This document shows, piece after piece, positions 33,837 to 44,835 of a DNA stretch of 64,000 nt. The stretch's first letter is position 1. Each line of letters begins with the position of its first letter. The stretch is from assembly GCA_033297205.1 (NCBI GenBank), contig MU859121.1:63994-127993 (forward strand). The letters run 5' to 3'. Below the pieces are notes generated by a model that had not been told where the DNA came from, made no database searches, and was given only the letters and a program-made list of their open reading frames with translations. The position numbers and the translations under genes are program-made. This stretch comes from Pseudoneurospora amorphoporcata. Its lineage: Eukaryota > Ascomycota > Sordariomycetes > Sordariales > Sordariaceae.

Positions 33837-35878
33837 CTGATGGTGTGGCCATCCAATGATGGCAGGTCAATAACAGGTAGTGTTTGGAGTTGGTCTGGTA
33901 TCGGTGGTCGGCTGTCACATGGATCGGTCGTTGCCGTGGTCGTCGTCAGGGATTCTTGACTTGGTGAGCAATTCGGTCTCGGATTCCCTCGACGGGTTTG
34001 TCGTGGTTGGCGCTAGGTAGGCTCGAATGGTCTGTGTATCCGCAATGGTCCGTCCAAGTAGGACGCCTCGTCGTGTACCTGTATCAGTGTCTCCTGGAAT
34101 CTGGAGTACCTTATGTTGTTGTCTACGTCGGAGGATGCGCCGAGTTCTTGGCATCCCCAACGCGCTCGGCGGTTATGTCGTTGCCCTGGCAGGTACCTCT
34201 TTATCTTGGCTTTGTCACAATAATTCGTCACCTGGCAGGACTTCTTGTTCAATAGCTTCAGCATTACCTAGATATCTCTCGTCTTGAGATCATGGCATAA
34301 CAGGGCAACTTGACAACCGATGCAGTAGGTGCCGCCTCCACTAGAAGTCACTGTGGCATGCTGTATTTGCTCGCTGTAAATTCAGCTGTACACTACAAGT
34401 ACGTGTTGTGTAACCTTGGTGGTACTTGACGCAACACCTCATGCATGGGCCATCCGAATCCGGGCCGAGCGGGGCCGTTGCCGAAACGGAGCCCGGGCAG
34501 AAGCCCCACAGAAGTGGGGTCACATGGTCCCGCTTTTGAAGTTTCCGCTTTTCCAGGCACATGTGACAGCTGACAGGAACCATCTTGCTGGTGGTGCCTT
34601 CCCTGCTAATGCTTTTATTTTAGGGCGTGTTCGTTACATCAGAAAGTGCCTCCAGTACATGAGTGGTTTCTGTAAATGCATTTACGGCGGGTGGCACGGG
34701 CCATACGTAAATGGTCCCGTAAATTCGTGGCAGAAACTGGCCTCCATCGGAGAGGTGGTGATGCTCGTAAATTTAGGAGAATGGTGTTGTTTGATTGGCA
34801 GAAACCAAGGTGTGGGGCAAGCCATTTATTGGACCGGCTTTTGGGCACATTTACGGCTAAATTATTTTACTGCTCATTTCGTACACGACTTGGGAAAAAC
34901 GCCCAGTAACGTTTGCTGGGTTGAGCTAACAGAGAATCGGAGAATTTGTGCTGGTTTTCCTCTCAACCGTCATCGAGAATGCTGGATATATATTCCGTCA
35001 CGGGCCGAGGTATCATGGCATTACCATTGTCCAGCATCGACGCTTACGAACCATGCAAGTGAAGCCTTCCTGCTTCGTGTTTGGCGTGATCATGTTACGC
35101 CAGGCCGAACACTGATCCAGGATCCTCGTCTGTATGTACTGTTCTTTGAAATCAAAGTTGCGCTCGGCTGCCGGGCTGCGCGACCTGCCTAACATCAACG
35201 TTTTGGTGGATCCTTGTCACCCAGAATTTCCAGCTCTCGATCGGTTTCTCGAAGGTTGTTGGGTTGTTTCCATGTTTTGCGGGCTTGGTATAACTATCCC
35301 AGCAACCTCCCACCTTTTTACAATTCCAGCCGCAATATCGTCATGGTCGAGTGGTTGTGAGGAAAGAGCAACCGTTGCTAGCTTGCATGGTTTGCGCTAC
35401 TTTCTGTTCTCGTCAATTTTCGCACTGTTCCGAGATATCCGGGGCTCTCTTGGTTTCCAACTACACCGAACTCAGGCCGGTTTTTTCTTCTCGATTGAAA
35501 TATCTTGCATCTCATCATTGTCTTGAGGTTTCAACTTCTCATTTCCAAAACAGGAGCTCAGAGACCTTTTCCGTGCCACATCGCACATTGTCTTAATAGA
35601 CTTGAAGGTGTGGCTTATACGAACGACCGACGAATAACACGGAGTCACGGACATATACAGCACACCGAGAGATCCGCTTCGACTGCAGTCCGATCCTACA
35701 CTGCCACGATACCCATCCGCAAGCTTCAAGTCAATCTACGGTTCCCATATCAGCCACCCAAACGGGCCGGACCACCCCTTCTGGTTGGGCTTAGCGCCAT
35801 TCCGAAGTTCTGTGTGGTAGCAGTGCGTCTATGCGGCTGGAGAGAAACGCTACGCTATTAGTCTAGCCACAAGTCAGG
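33837..35878. other. Two-kilobase divergent intergenic region with a CGTAAAT cluster
   Basis: It separates the divergent TMF1-like and ceramidase genes. A frame from 34416 to 35192 is open for 258 codons but has no ATG at its start, and I see no domain in it. Between 34680 and 34855 the 7-mer CGTAAAT, or its complement, occurs five times. No transposon ends, tRNA or exon chain recognised. Confidence 0.5.
34672..34685. promoter_or_regulatory. Perfect 14-base palindrome in a CGTAAAT cluster
   Basis: GTAAATGCATTTAC reads the same on both strands and overlaps the first of five CGTAAAT/ATTTACG copies (34680-34686, 34706-34712, 34718-34724, 34766-34772 and 34849-34855). A transcription factor binding cluster is an inference; the spacing and symmetry are seen directly. 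Confidence 0.4.
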
Positions 35879-37090
35879 ATGTCGATACTTCAGATTCCCT
35901 ATCGGGAAGCCCGTGATGGCTTCTGGGGAGAGCAAACATCAACTTTGAACTGGTGTGAAGAGGTATATAAACCTATGTCCCAATTATACCTCCCGTTTTG
36001 ACCCACGAAACTCACCATGTATCTGACATAGGATTATAACATCACATATTACTGTGCCGAGCTGGTTAATACATTAACCAACTTGATGTTTATGTGGCTT
36101 GGAGTTAAGGCGTTACGAAATGTCCTTGAGTTCAAGCACTCGCCCATCTTTATCCTCGCCTATGTTGGCTACATGGTGGTTGGGCTCGGCTCTATGGCGT
36201 TTCATACAACTCTTAAATGTAAGTGAACTACCGTTCTGAGAAGGTGTTGTTCTCCGTTATACTATACTGACAAATTTCTTAGATGAGATGCAACTCGCCG
36301 ATGAGTTGCCCATGATCTACACCGTCTTTATCATGTGCTATGCCACATTCTCCTACAAGAGATCCCCGAGGTCTCAGATTCTGATTGCCTTGGTCATGAT
36401 TGGACTTGGTATCTTCATCACTGTAAGTGACCCATTTGCTCTCTGAGTAAAACCGGAACTGACCGAGGTGCCCAGGTCTACTATCTTTATGCCAAAAACC
36501 CAGTCTTTCACCAAGTGGCATTTGCCCTTATCACTGCCACCACAGTCTTCCGTGGCTTCTATGTCATGGAGTATCAGTTGAGGCCGCAGCTCAGGGAGAG
36601 AAATCCTACCCAGTGCAGCCGGATCATGCGTGAGATGTGGACATTGGCATCTGTTTGTAAGTGGTCTTCAGCTTCGTGAACCCAAAAGATACACGCTAAC
36701 GAATGGGTCGTATTAGCCATCATTACCTTTGTTGGTGGCTTCTTCATCTGGAATATGGACAACATTTTCTGCAGACACCTCACTACTGCAAAGAACCAGC
36801 TGCAACTCCCCTGGTCGATTGCACTTGAAGGTCATGGATGGTGGCACATCCTTACTGGCCTGGGTGGTAAGTGCATCCCATAATCTGTTGACCAAGATAG
36901 CCTTGCTGTCTCATCGTTATGGTTTGCTAACTGACACTCCCAAATAGCATACGAGATGATTCTCTGGCGCATCTGGCTGGTTCGTTGCCTCGACGGCGAT
37001 GAAGAGAAGTTCATGCTTGACTGGAGGCCTTGGATCTCCATTCCCCAGGTTGTACCCAGAACTCAAAAGGGCGCAACGAAGAGCAGCTGA
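35879..37090 (+). CDS. Alkaline ceramidase (YPC1/YDC1/ACER family)
   Basis: Six exons, 35879-35962, 36032-36218, 36283-36422, 36476-36656, 36717-36866 and 36948-37090, all joined with matching phases and GT...AG introns, give 294 residues. The enzyme hydrolyses ceramides to sphingoid base and fatty acid in the ER/Golgi membrane. The N-terminal DGFWGEQTSTLNWCEE segment is the family signature. Seven hydrophobic segments follow. The zinc and catalytic residues are present: Ser82 and His86 in GLGSMAFH, Asp97 in MQLADELP, and the late HxxxH in GHGWWHILTG. Length is normal. A short Lys/Arg-rich cytosolic tail ends the protein. Donors are GTATAT, GTAAGT (four times) and GTAAGT-like sites. Confidence 0.95.
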
Positions 37091-37799
37091 AGATACCCAA
37101 AAGAGGACGGGTGTGGTCAACTTATAGACCAAGGCCGACTCGGGAGGATGTGCCGACGGAAGTTTGGTCGTCTCGTTGGTAGGATGATGCTACCTGGCAT
37201 GGAGGCGGAGCCCTCCTGGTGAACCGACGACGGCCGCCTTTCTCGGGGCAGATTATCCACGGACCAGGAAGCGTTTGGCACTGAAGACTCCGAGTCACTA
37301 TCAACACAATTGTTGAAAAAGGGGGTATCGGTGCAGTGGTTCGTATCGTGGTACTGTGCGGTTGTTGAAAAGCAACTACGACCCTGAAGACGATGTCTCG
37401 ACTATAGAAGCGGCGCAGGAATGTCGCGGAAGGAAGCAAGTCGCTTAAAGAGGAAAGAAGAAGCATAATCAGTAAGCATATATAGACAATCTAATATGAA
37501 AGTTTAAGGAAATTGTTGCATTTTGTGTTGGCCCGGGAAGAAAGATAAACGGACCGAAAGCGAATCAACCGCAGGTATGTGCGAATTCTCAACAGGTACA
37601 CTGTGCATCTCCAGCACCACCAAAGGTCGCCGCAGCAACGTTTCCACCACAGAACAGCTTCCCGCTGTCTGTTCCCCCTTTTGGAATTTGGACTTTTAGA
37701 TATCAAACACCAGCACAACGACGGATCGTATCAGTTTGACCCCGAACCCATATTCTCACATCATATCCCACCTGAATTCTCAAACCACAAATCTCAACA
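37091..37799. other. Intergenic region between ceramidase and prefoldin 1 genes
   Basis: A 709-base stretch with the ceramidase 3' flank and prefoldin 1 promoter. No gene recognised. Confidence 0.5.
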
Positions 37800-38351
37800 A
37801 TGTCCATTTCCAACGAAGCTCTCCAAAAGGTGAGTCGGGCACCAGCCAGCCCGCTCGAGTCGCAGTGTGAGCTCTAACACCGACCTGCATCACATAGCTG
37901 GTCCGCGAGATCGAAGCCCAGTCGATGGCGGCTCAGCAACAAATCGGTCTCGTCCGCACCCAGCAGGCGTCCAAGCAGCGTGAGATGCGTCTTGCCCAGC
38001 TCACACGGAATGAGCTCGCCACGTTGCCGGAGAGCACTGCGGTGTATGAGGGCGTTGGAAAGATGTACGTATTTATCAAAACCTTCCAAACCGACGATCA
38101 CCGATTATCAATCTGGATGTCAGACCGGACGGTTTTTTTCGTTTCTCCTGACAAGATACTCACCGGAAACAAATAAAAACAGGTTCGTCTCAGTTCCCGT
38201 CCCAGCACTGAAGGACAGACTGAGCACCGAGATGAAGGAGATGGAGACCGAGGTGGAGAACCTGGGCAAGAGGCTGCACTACCTTGAGACGACAGCGAAG
38301 AACAGCATGGAGCATATTGAGAAGATGCTCAAGGGCAGTGGACAGGCTTAA
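37800..38351 (+). CDS. Prefoldin subunit 1
   Basis: Exons 37800-37829, 37898-38064 and 38183-38351 (introns GTGAGT...ACATAG and GTACGT...AACAG) give 121 residues. This is a beta-type prefoldin subunit: an N-terminal helix (LQKLVREIEAQSMAAQQQIG), a short central hairpin (TAVYEGVGKMFVSVP), and a C-terminal helix (LKDRLSTEMKEMETEVENLG). The YEGVGKMF segment is typical of Pfd1. It acts in the same cytosolic hexamer as prefoldin subunit 5, encoded 18 kb away in this window. Splicing at AT|G restores the KMFV junction, which supports the model. Confidence 0.93.
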
Positions 38352-40566
38352 AATTGAAGGGGAGATGGAGAGCTGGCTGGGGGTTGTCGTTCAAGGATTT
38401 AAGCGCGAGAAGGGGAGGGGAGGTGGTTGCTTGAAGCGCCGATGAGCTTGGCGCCCTACATGTTTTATATTTCAACAAGGGAACTTTGGGAGTCGATGTC
38501 CCTGGAAATAGGACTCGTTCGGTCGGGCTACGCATTTCAGTTTAGGTGCCAATGGCACCTTGTGCGTCACCTTCAGTGGTCGCAACCATAACAGCGTTTT
38601 CATCAAGCTTTGAGGTCCAGTTGTGTCGTTGCCATGGCTGTGAATGGGGAGCCCTGGGAGCAAAGCAAAAATGAAACGGGATGGCCCGCCAACCGAACGG
38701 TAACGCGGCTGTGTAGACATTGCGGAGTCCATCTGGGGATAATAGCTACCTGGCGCCTAAATTCAGCAGCGGATGGATAGCGGCCCAAGTCCCGGCCGAG
38801 CTCGGCAGCACGGTGCCCAAGCTCCAAGCTGGGTTTGAGTTGAGGTGTTGACCGTGTCACGATGACAGAAACAAATTTCCACGCTGGGGGATACAACATA
38901 TGGCTGCCTATCATGACAGCATATTCAGTGTCGCCAGCGCGCCTTACCATATCAATATCCTTTTCCATTCATTGTATGGTGGTGGCTACGAACCACCATG
39001 CCCGCTTTATCACCAAAAGCTCTAGTGGGGCCAATATTCGGTTGGTACGTACCTCTACCACCCAAACAGGGCAGCAGCCATTTCTCCAGCAGTCGGAATG
39101 CCCTCAAACTGTTTTTCTAGCATCCACCTAACGAACGCCTCAATCGTTATTTGCACATTGATCTCGATACATCTTACTCAACTTGAAGCTAGCACCCGGC
39201 TGACAGCTAAGCACAGTGTTCCCTGGAAACAAAACATCTGAAAGACACAAGCCAGGGGCACAAGCTGCCCTGTTGATGCCTGGCAGCCGGATATCGATCC
39301 CCTTCCTTCGTTCCGCTGCCAAGACCGGTTATTACTGCACGCTTCATGCACACTGGGTACAGCCCCTCCCTTAGCCCTATGCATGGCGACTTTCAGCGAC
39401 GGCATTCCCGAAATCACATTCTCAGATTGAAGAGACAGCGAGGAAGACGACAATCGAGTTTGACTTCAAATCCAGAAAACAACAAAGTTTGAATCGGCTT
39501 TCAGGCTGTAGGACTATCACACACAATGGAAACACAGCATGTCTGATACACCCGGCTCGGGAGATACCAGTCACAGAAGGCTCACAGCAGCTCAGAGGAC
39601 CCTCCGGTTAACCTCTCGATCGTCAGCCCGGTCGTTGGCGAGAGGCTCAGCTCAGAACCCAACCACAGCCCGTGAAACCCCTCCTTTCCATGCGGGTATG
39701 TTGTCGTCGCAGACTCTTTTGCGCGACTTGTTCGTCCTTTACTCGGCATTCGAGAGTGGCTTTGCTTTTTCCATGACGGAAAGCATCTGGATCTTGGGAT
39801 CTTCACTGTCCACATTCCACAAACATCCACCGCCGACTCGTCCAGATCACCTTCTGAGACCTTTTCTCCGAGCGTCAGCACCTTGTCTATCGCTGGTCGA
39901 TTTACTGGCTCATCATGCCGCCTCTGGGCGCCTGCAACCTGCAACCGCTAGGGTTTGTTGCTGCCCCCCCCCCACCGGACCACCCTCCGCTTTTGGACCA
40001 ACCACAGCTAGGCCACCGTGAGAAACGAGTGAGAAGGCGTGATCACCGTTGTTGCTAGCCCCTCCAGTATCTTTGGGCCTTCTCGTCGGCTTCTTGGCTC
40101 AGCGGCTGCGTGGCACATGCCGCTTCAGCCGTCATGTTTTTGACTGTGTTCATGGGTGTGGTCCGTCTGGGAATACCTGCGTGCCTACCAGACCGAGTGA
40201 GGACCCGTACACACTGTGTCGTTAACGTGTCTGGCCGGGGCCGAGCTGATCCATCCCAACCATCGTGTGCCTCATGTGTCCCTTGAGACCTCCCCTCCTG
40301 CTGATGCCCTCCCCATGCCCCCCTGCGCTAGACCACAGAATAAGTGGTGGGTCACACCCCGCCCTCAAGTAAGACCGGGCTTATATTCCTTCTGACCCCT
40401 CCGTGTGCCGCCTTTCTCTCTCGAGCCTGATCTCTTTTGCGACAAACCACCCAGAGAGCTTTTTCTCCAGTCCTGCCTCACTGTCTTCTGTCAGTGTCTT
40501 GTCAGTTTGGCTCCGGTCGTCTCCCCAAAAACCCTATCCACCCATCCCTAGATAAGTTTCGACAAG
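38352..40566. other. Intergenic region upstream of the coiled-coil gene
   Basis: About 2.2 kb. A frame with an ATG at 39539 runs for 160 codons (to 40021) but is low in complexity, Ser/Pro/Arg-rich and without a domain. I regard it as leader or chance. A run of ten C lies at 39964-39973. The last 200 bases are pyrimidine-rich, as expected for a promoter. No gene called. Confidence 0.5.
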
Positions 40567-42918
40567 ATGAGCCGCGCTGGTAGTCGTCATTACGACTATA
40601 GCGACGACGAGTCGCTGGCGTCCACGGGCATCGACATCCGTGTGCATCGGGCGCCGCCTCCTGGCATGGTCCGTCCTCCTCCCAGGTCGCCTACGCCCGA
40701 TCGCAACCGCCGTGGCCCTACCTACATCCAGTCCGTATCCCGATCCGACTTTGGTGGCCCATCCAGGGAACGTCCCTACTGGGAGCAACAGCGTGGTCCC
40801 TCTGTGGTCAATGAGCGCACCCTCGTGGCCACCCATACCCATCAGAGCCGCTCGCGGTCGCGTGCAGGATCGCGTGAGCGCCGCTCTCCTCCCGCCGGCA
40901 TGGTCATCCCAGCACCCCCTTCTCCTGCGACCAAGGCACCTGTTGTGGTTCAGAACATCATCGGCCGCGGCCATCACAGCTCCTCTGAGTCCTCGTCTGA
41001 CTCGGAATCTGAGTACCATGTCCACGCCGGCTTCAGCAAGCGGGGCCGCAAGTCTCATAGCCGTGGACACAGCCGTGCCAGCCGCCGCTCCTCGAGCGGC
41101 GAGAGCAACTTTGATGACGCCCACACCAAGTGGGAGCTGGAGAGAATGAAGGCCGAACTCGCGGCCGTGAAGGCTGCCAACGAACAGAAGAAGCAAAATC
41201 TCACTCTGGAAAAGTATCACGAAGAGGAGATCGAGCTGATCAGGGCACGGGAAAAGCTGGCCATGATCAGACTCGAAGAGGAGCGGAACAGGTCCGCTCA
41301 CGACCAGGAAAAGTCGCTCCGCCTGCGCGATGCCGAGTCCAAGCTTGAGCGTCTTGAGCGTGCCGCCGAGGAGAAGCGGTTCCAGGCCGAGCACGACAAG
41401 GATGTGGACTACCACCAGACCAAGCTCCAGCTCGAGCTGATCAGGCGCAAAGAGGACGAGGACCGCCAGCAGGGCCACATGAAGGAGCAGCAATCGCTCC
41501 ACGAAGCCAAGTTCCAGCTGGACCTCATCCGACGCAAGGAGGAGGAGCGTCGCATGCAAGAGCAGCACGAGGAGCACGATAAGCTCTACGAAGCCAAGGT
41601 TCAGCTTGACCTCATGAGGCGCAAGGAGCAAGAGTCTCGGGAGCGCGACAAGTATAAGGAGCACGACGAGCTGGTGCACTCCAAGGTCCAGCTGGACCTG
41701 GTCAAGCGCAAAGAGGAAGAGGCCCGCCACCTGGAAGAGGAGAAGAAAAAGGAGGCGGCCTACGAGAAGCAGCAGCAGCTCGCGCAGGCCAAATACGAGC
41801 TTGACATGATCAAGCGGCGCGAGGAGGAGCGCCGCCGTGAAGAAGAAGAGCACCGCCGCGAGATGGAGTACGAGAAGCAGCACCAGCTGCACGAGGCCAA
41901 GTTCCATCTGGACATGATCCGGCGGCAGGAGGAGGAGCGGCGCCGCGCGGCGGCCCGCGAGGAGGAAGAGAAACTCATCCGCGCCAAGGAGAAGCTCGAG
42001 CGGCTGGAGCGCGAGGAGGCCGAGGAGCGCAAGCAGAAGAAGCTCCAGGAGGAGCTGGAGCTGCGCAAGGCCAAGGAGGAGCTCGATCGCATCCGCAAGG
42101 AGAAGGAGAAGAAAGAGGAAGAGGAGCGCTTGCGTCGCGAGTATGAGCTCAAGCGGCTCGAAGAGGAGCGGAAGGCTGAAGAGGAACGCAAGCGCAAGCA
42201 GGCTGAGGAGGAGGCGGCCGTGGCCCGCTGGAAGGCCAAGGAGGCTGAGCGCCTGGCCAAGGAGAAGGAGGAGAAGGAGCGGATGGAGAAGGAGTACCAG
42301 CGCCGTCTGCAGGAGGATCTGATCAACTCCGGTCTGGACGAGAAGGCTATCGCGGCCATCCTCAAGAAGGAGAAGATCAAGAAGGGTAAGAAGGGCAGCG
42401 ACAGTGACAGCGACAGCGAGAAGGAGGACAAGAAGCAAGGACAGATTGCTCGTCCTACCTACACTCGCATGTCCTTGCGCCATCTCGACGTCGAGACCCT
42501 TTACCACTTCAAGATTGATTTCGAATATGATGCTGTACGTATATCCTCTTCCCCCAATTTATCCCCCCTTTGTCCTTTCAAATCACTAACGCCCACACAG
42601 GAACCAGGCTACGTCCTAATCAAGCGCTGGGTGCCCGAATGGGAACAACAGCAACTGTGGGACCACACGCGGCAGATCCGCACCGTGGTCACCAAGGAGG
42701 TATCCGAGACTTTGGTCATCAAGGACAAGCGAGACAAGCACCGCGACCGGTCGCACTCGCGCCATCACAGTCACAGCCACTCGAGCAGCAGCCACCATCG
42801 CCACAGCAGTCACCATGATGATGACCAGTTCGAGTTTGTGCGCAAGAAGAGCAGCACAAGGCATCGCAGCAAGAGTCCGAGTTTGTTGATGTATTTGGCT
42901 GGTGGTAGGCCTTCATGA
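40567..42918 (+). CDS. Long-helix coiled-coil protein with conserved C-terminal domain, function unknown
   Basis: Exons 40567-42534 and 42601-42918 are separated by a 66-base intron (GTACGT...ACACAG, branch ACTAAC), giving 761 residues. The first 190 residues are Arg/Ser-rich and disordered. Residues from about 195 to 610 are an almost unbroken Glu/Lys/Arg-rich helix. Within it a motif of the form QLDLIRRKEEE recurs every 29 residues, with two spacings of 36. A conserved C-terminal region follows (YTRMSLRHLDVETL...KIDFEYDA, then GYVLIKRWVPEWEQQQLWDHT), and then a His/Ser-rich tail. I believe this C-terminal region is shared by many filamentous fungal proteins but know of no function. Composition suggests a coiled coil or single stable alpha helix acting as a spacer or scaffold. 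The stop-free 66-base intron could be retained without breaking the frame. Confidence 0.85.
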   Translation: MSRAGSRHYDYSDDESLASTGIDIRVHRAPPPGMVRPPPRSPTPDRNRRGPTYIQSVSRSDFGGPSRERPYWEQQRGPSVVNERTLVATHTHQSRSRSRAGSRERRSPPAGMVIPAPPSPATKAPVVVQNIIGRGHHSSSESSSDSESEYHVHAGFSKRGRKSHSRGHSRASRRSSSGESNFDDAHTKWELERMKAELAAVKAANEQKKQNLTLEKYHEEEIELIRAREKLAMIRLEEERNRSAHDQEKSLRLRDAESKLERLERAAEEKRFQAEHDKDVDYHQTKLQLELIRRKEDEDRQQGHMKEQQSLHEAKFQLDLIRRKEEERRMQEQHEEHDKLYEAKVQLDLMRRKEQESRERDKYKEHDELVHSKVQLDLVKRKEEEARHLEEEKKKEAAYEKQQQLAQAKYELDMIKRREEERRREEEEHRREMEYEKQHQLHEAKFHLDMIRRQEEERRRAAAREEEEKLIRAKEKLERLEREEAEERKQKKLQEELELRKAKEELDRIRKEKEKKEEEERLRREYELKRLEEERKAEEERKRKQAEEEAAVARWKAKEAERLAKEKEEKERMEKEYQRRLQEDLINSGLDEKAIAAILKKEKIKKGKKGSDSDSDSEKEDKKQGQIARPTYTRMSLRHLDVETLYHFKIDFEYDAVRISSSPNLSPLCPFKSLTPTQEPGYVLIKRWVPEWEQQQLWDHTRQIRTVVTKEVSETLVIKDKRDKHRDRSHSRHHSHSHSSSSHHRHSSHHDDDQFEFVRKKSSTRHRSKSPSLLMYLAGGRPS
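41254..42100 (+). repeat. Coding helix repeat with 29- and 36-residue periods
   Basis: The motif x-L-[DE]-x-[IL]-[RK]-[RK] starts at 41254, 41341, 41428, 41515, 41602, 41689, 41797, 41905, 41992 and 42079. Successive spacings are 87 bases five times, 108 bases twice, then 87 bases twice, i.e. 29, 29, 29, 29, 29, 36, 36, 29 and 29 residues. Confidence 0.8.
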
Positions 42919-43718
42919 ATGGGGAAATGAGAGAGGGATAATGCTATGAATCTTTGGGTGGATGGCATGGATGGGAAATGATTGGATTTGTTTCTTTCTC
43001 GTTTTGGATATCATGACATGAACGCATCGCCTGTTTTTCTTTTTCTTTCCACGTTGGGTTGGTGGTGAAGGTCGGGCAAGTAACTAAGACATCCATCATC
43101 AAATCACTTTTGTTGGGTTTATTCTTCTCGATACAGATACCCCCTACTCCCTAGAAGGATTGGATGAGCAAACACACACGGAGAGAAAGGATTCTACAAT
43201 TACGTTCATGATGACGATGGAGGTTATGAAGATATTATGATAGGTATAAAAATCCATCAACATCACACCTTCACTTGACTTTTATGGCCTCTGCAACTCA
43301 TTGTCGATGGAACGACATTCTGAGAAGTTGAATGCCAACATTTCCCATTGAATCCTAAACTACCCTGACCATAATACCCGCTCATCGTCAATGCTGACTG
43401 TGCCTCATACATATCTTACAAAGTGTTTGATCGCTAATTGTACATGTCGTTAATCGCTGAGCAGATGGATATACAAAACCCCAACAACCACCAAAACACC
43501 CTTCAGGATAGAGGATGTATAACCAAAAATGCGTACCCCATACCTACCGCCTGCAGTAACTTTTCCCTTTCCCCCTCCACCCAGAACATCATCCTATGGC
43601 GTTCCTTTCCAATAGCCGTAGTTGGCCTCTGACTGTCTCTTCAGGTCCTTCTTCCTGCCCCGTCAATCTTTCAATGTACCCAGGTGATCAACACCTTTGC
43701 CTCCTTCCACCTTCCCCT
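42919..43718. other. Convergent intergenic region between the coiled-coil gene and HEM25
   Basis: An 800-base region with 3' flanks of two convergent genes. No gene, tRNA or repeat element recognised. Confidence 0.5.
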
Positions 43719-44835
43719 CTACAACCTAACCTCCTCCGGCCCGCCCTTCCTCCACGCTCCCTCCGCCCGTCTAATCAGCTCCTCATAAACCGTCCACGCC
43801 AGCGCCGAGCTCATCGCCTTCCTGCTCATCCTGAGCGCCAGCCCATCCATCAAACTTCTCACACCTTCCTCGCCCAACAGCTTTCCAGACGCCTGCACCA
43901 TATTCCTGTACTTCTTCGGCTGCAGCTGGATCCGCGTCTTGACCGCATCAAATGGGTTTGAAATAATCGAGCAAATGACTGCCGAAAAGACGCCCGAGGC
44001 GAAGTTGATCGAGGCGGCGCGGTATTGCGTCATGCGCCCCTCTTGTCCTGGTGTGGTGGATAGTTGTGGTTGTGGGAAGAGGTTGCTAAGGTACCGCTTG
44101 GATTGTTCGTAGAATAACACGTAAAAACCAGCGTACGGCGCATCGCGAATGGCAGTTGCGCCGAACCCTGCAAAGAAGCCGCGCGGTCCCTCCGTTCGCG
44201 CAATGTCCCGGGCCGCGCCGGCTAACGAGGTGTACTTGTAGAAACTGCTTTCATACCGGACTTTCAGAACCGTAAGCGGCATGAGGATGAATCCCGCAAA
44301 CGAGCGGGCGACGGCGCCCGCGAGGAGGTTGCCGGTGTTGGAGAGCTTGGGAAGGGAGGAGGATGTTTGGTTCGTGTTTGTTTTGGGGGTGACGATTCCG
44401 GAGGCGGCGGCTATAGTGGGCGCGACGGCGGTGGCGGCCGCAAGCGAGGGCAGGTGGCGCGCGGCATTCTCGCGGATGCCGTTGAGGGTTGTGAAGTAGA
44501 TGGCGGAGCCGAAGCCGGTGCGCAGGGCTGAGGGGAGGGTGCCGCGCCAGAGGGAGGGAAGGAGGCCTTGTGGGGAGGAGCGCAGCTCGGCGAGGGCGGC
44601 GCGGAGGGAGTGTTTGCCGGACTGCTGAACGCGGGTTTTGAGGAGGTCGATCGGTTGGAGAAGAATGGCGGAGAGGACGCCGGAGCCGAGGCCGGCTACG
44701 AAGTGGAAGGCTGTGAGGTAGAAAGGACGGAAGGTTAGCGGAGTGGTCTCAGATGTCGCAAAGATTGCGATGGGGGAATCTGGACCAGAACAACGTACTG
44801 GACTTCGTGCCCTTTTTACGGGAAGCATCGGACAT
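43719..44835 (-). CDS. HEM25, mitochondrial glycine carrier (SLC25A38 family)
   Basis: Exons 44835-44799 and 44710-43719 (88-base intron GTACGT...CTCACAG) give 342 residues. The three mitochondrial carrier repeats are visible. Their PxDxxKxR-type motifs are PIDLLKTRVQQ, MPLTVLKVRYES and NPFDAVKTRIQLQP. Each is preceded by a hydrophobic helix (for example FVAGLGSGVLSAILLQ). The first signature and overall length match Hem25/SLC25A38, which imports glycine for the first step of heme synthesis at the inner membrane. Between repeats 1 and 2 there is an extra Ala/Thr/Ser-rich insert (AAATAVAPTIAAASG...), not needed for transport. The first exon encodes only 12 residues. Confidence 0.93.

Noticed and set aside
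34416..35192. 258-codon open frame in the TMF1-like/ceramidase intergenic region
   Set aside because: It begins without an ATG, has no domain and an unusual Trp/His/Cys composition, and overlaps the CGTAAAT cluster. Treated as a chance frame.
39539..40021. 160-codon frame with an ATG upstream of the coiled-coil gene
   Set aside because: Low-complexity Ser/Pro/Arg composition with no domain, crossing a homopolymer C run. More likely leader or intergenic.
40534..42507. 657-codon open frame on the minus strand opposite the coiled-coil gene
   Set aside because: It is Leu-rich because GAG/AAG heptad codons read as CTC/CTT on the other strand. The plus-strand protein has clear periodicity, an intron and a conserved C-terminal region.
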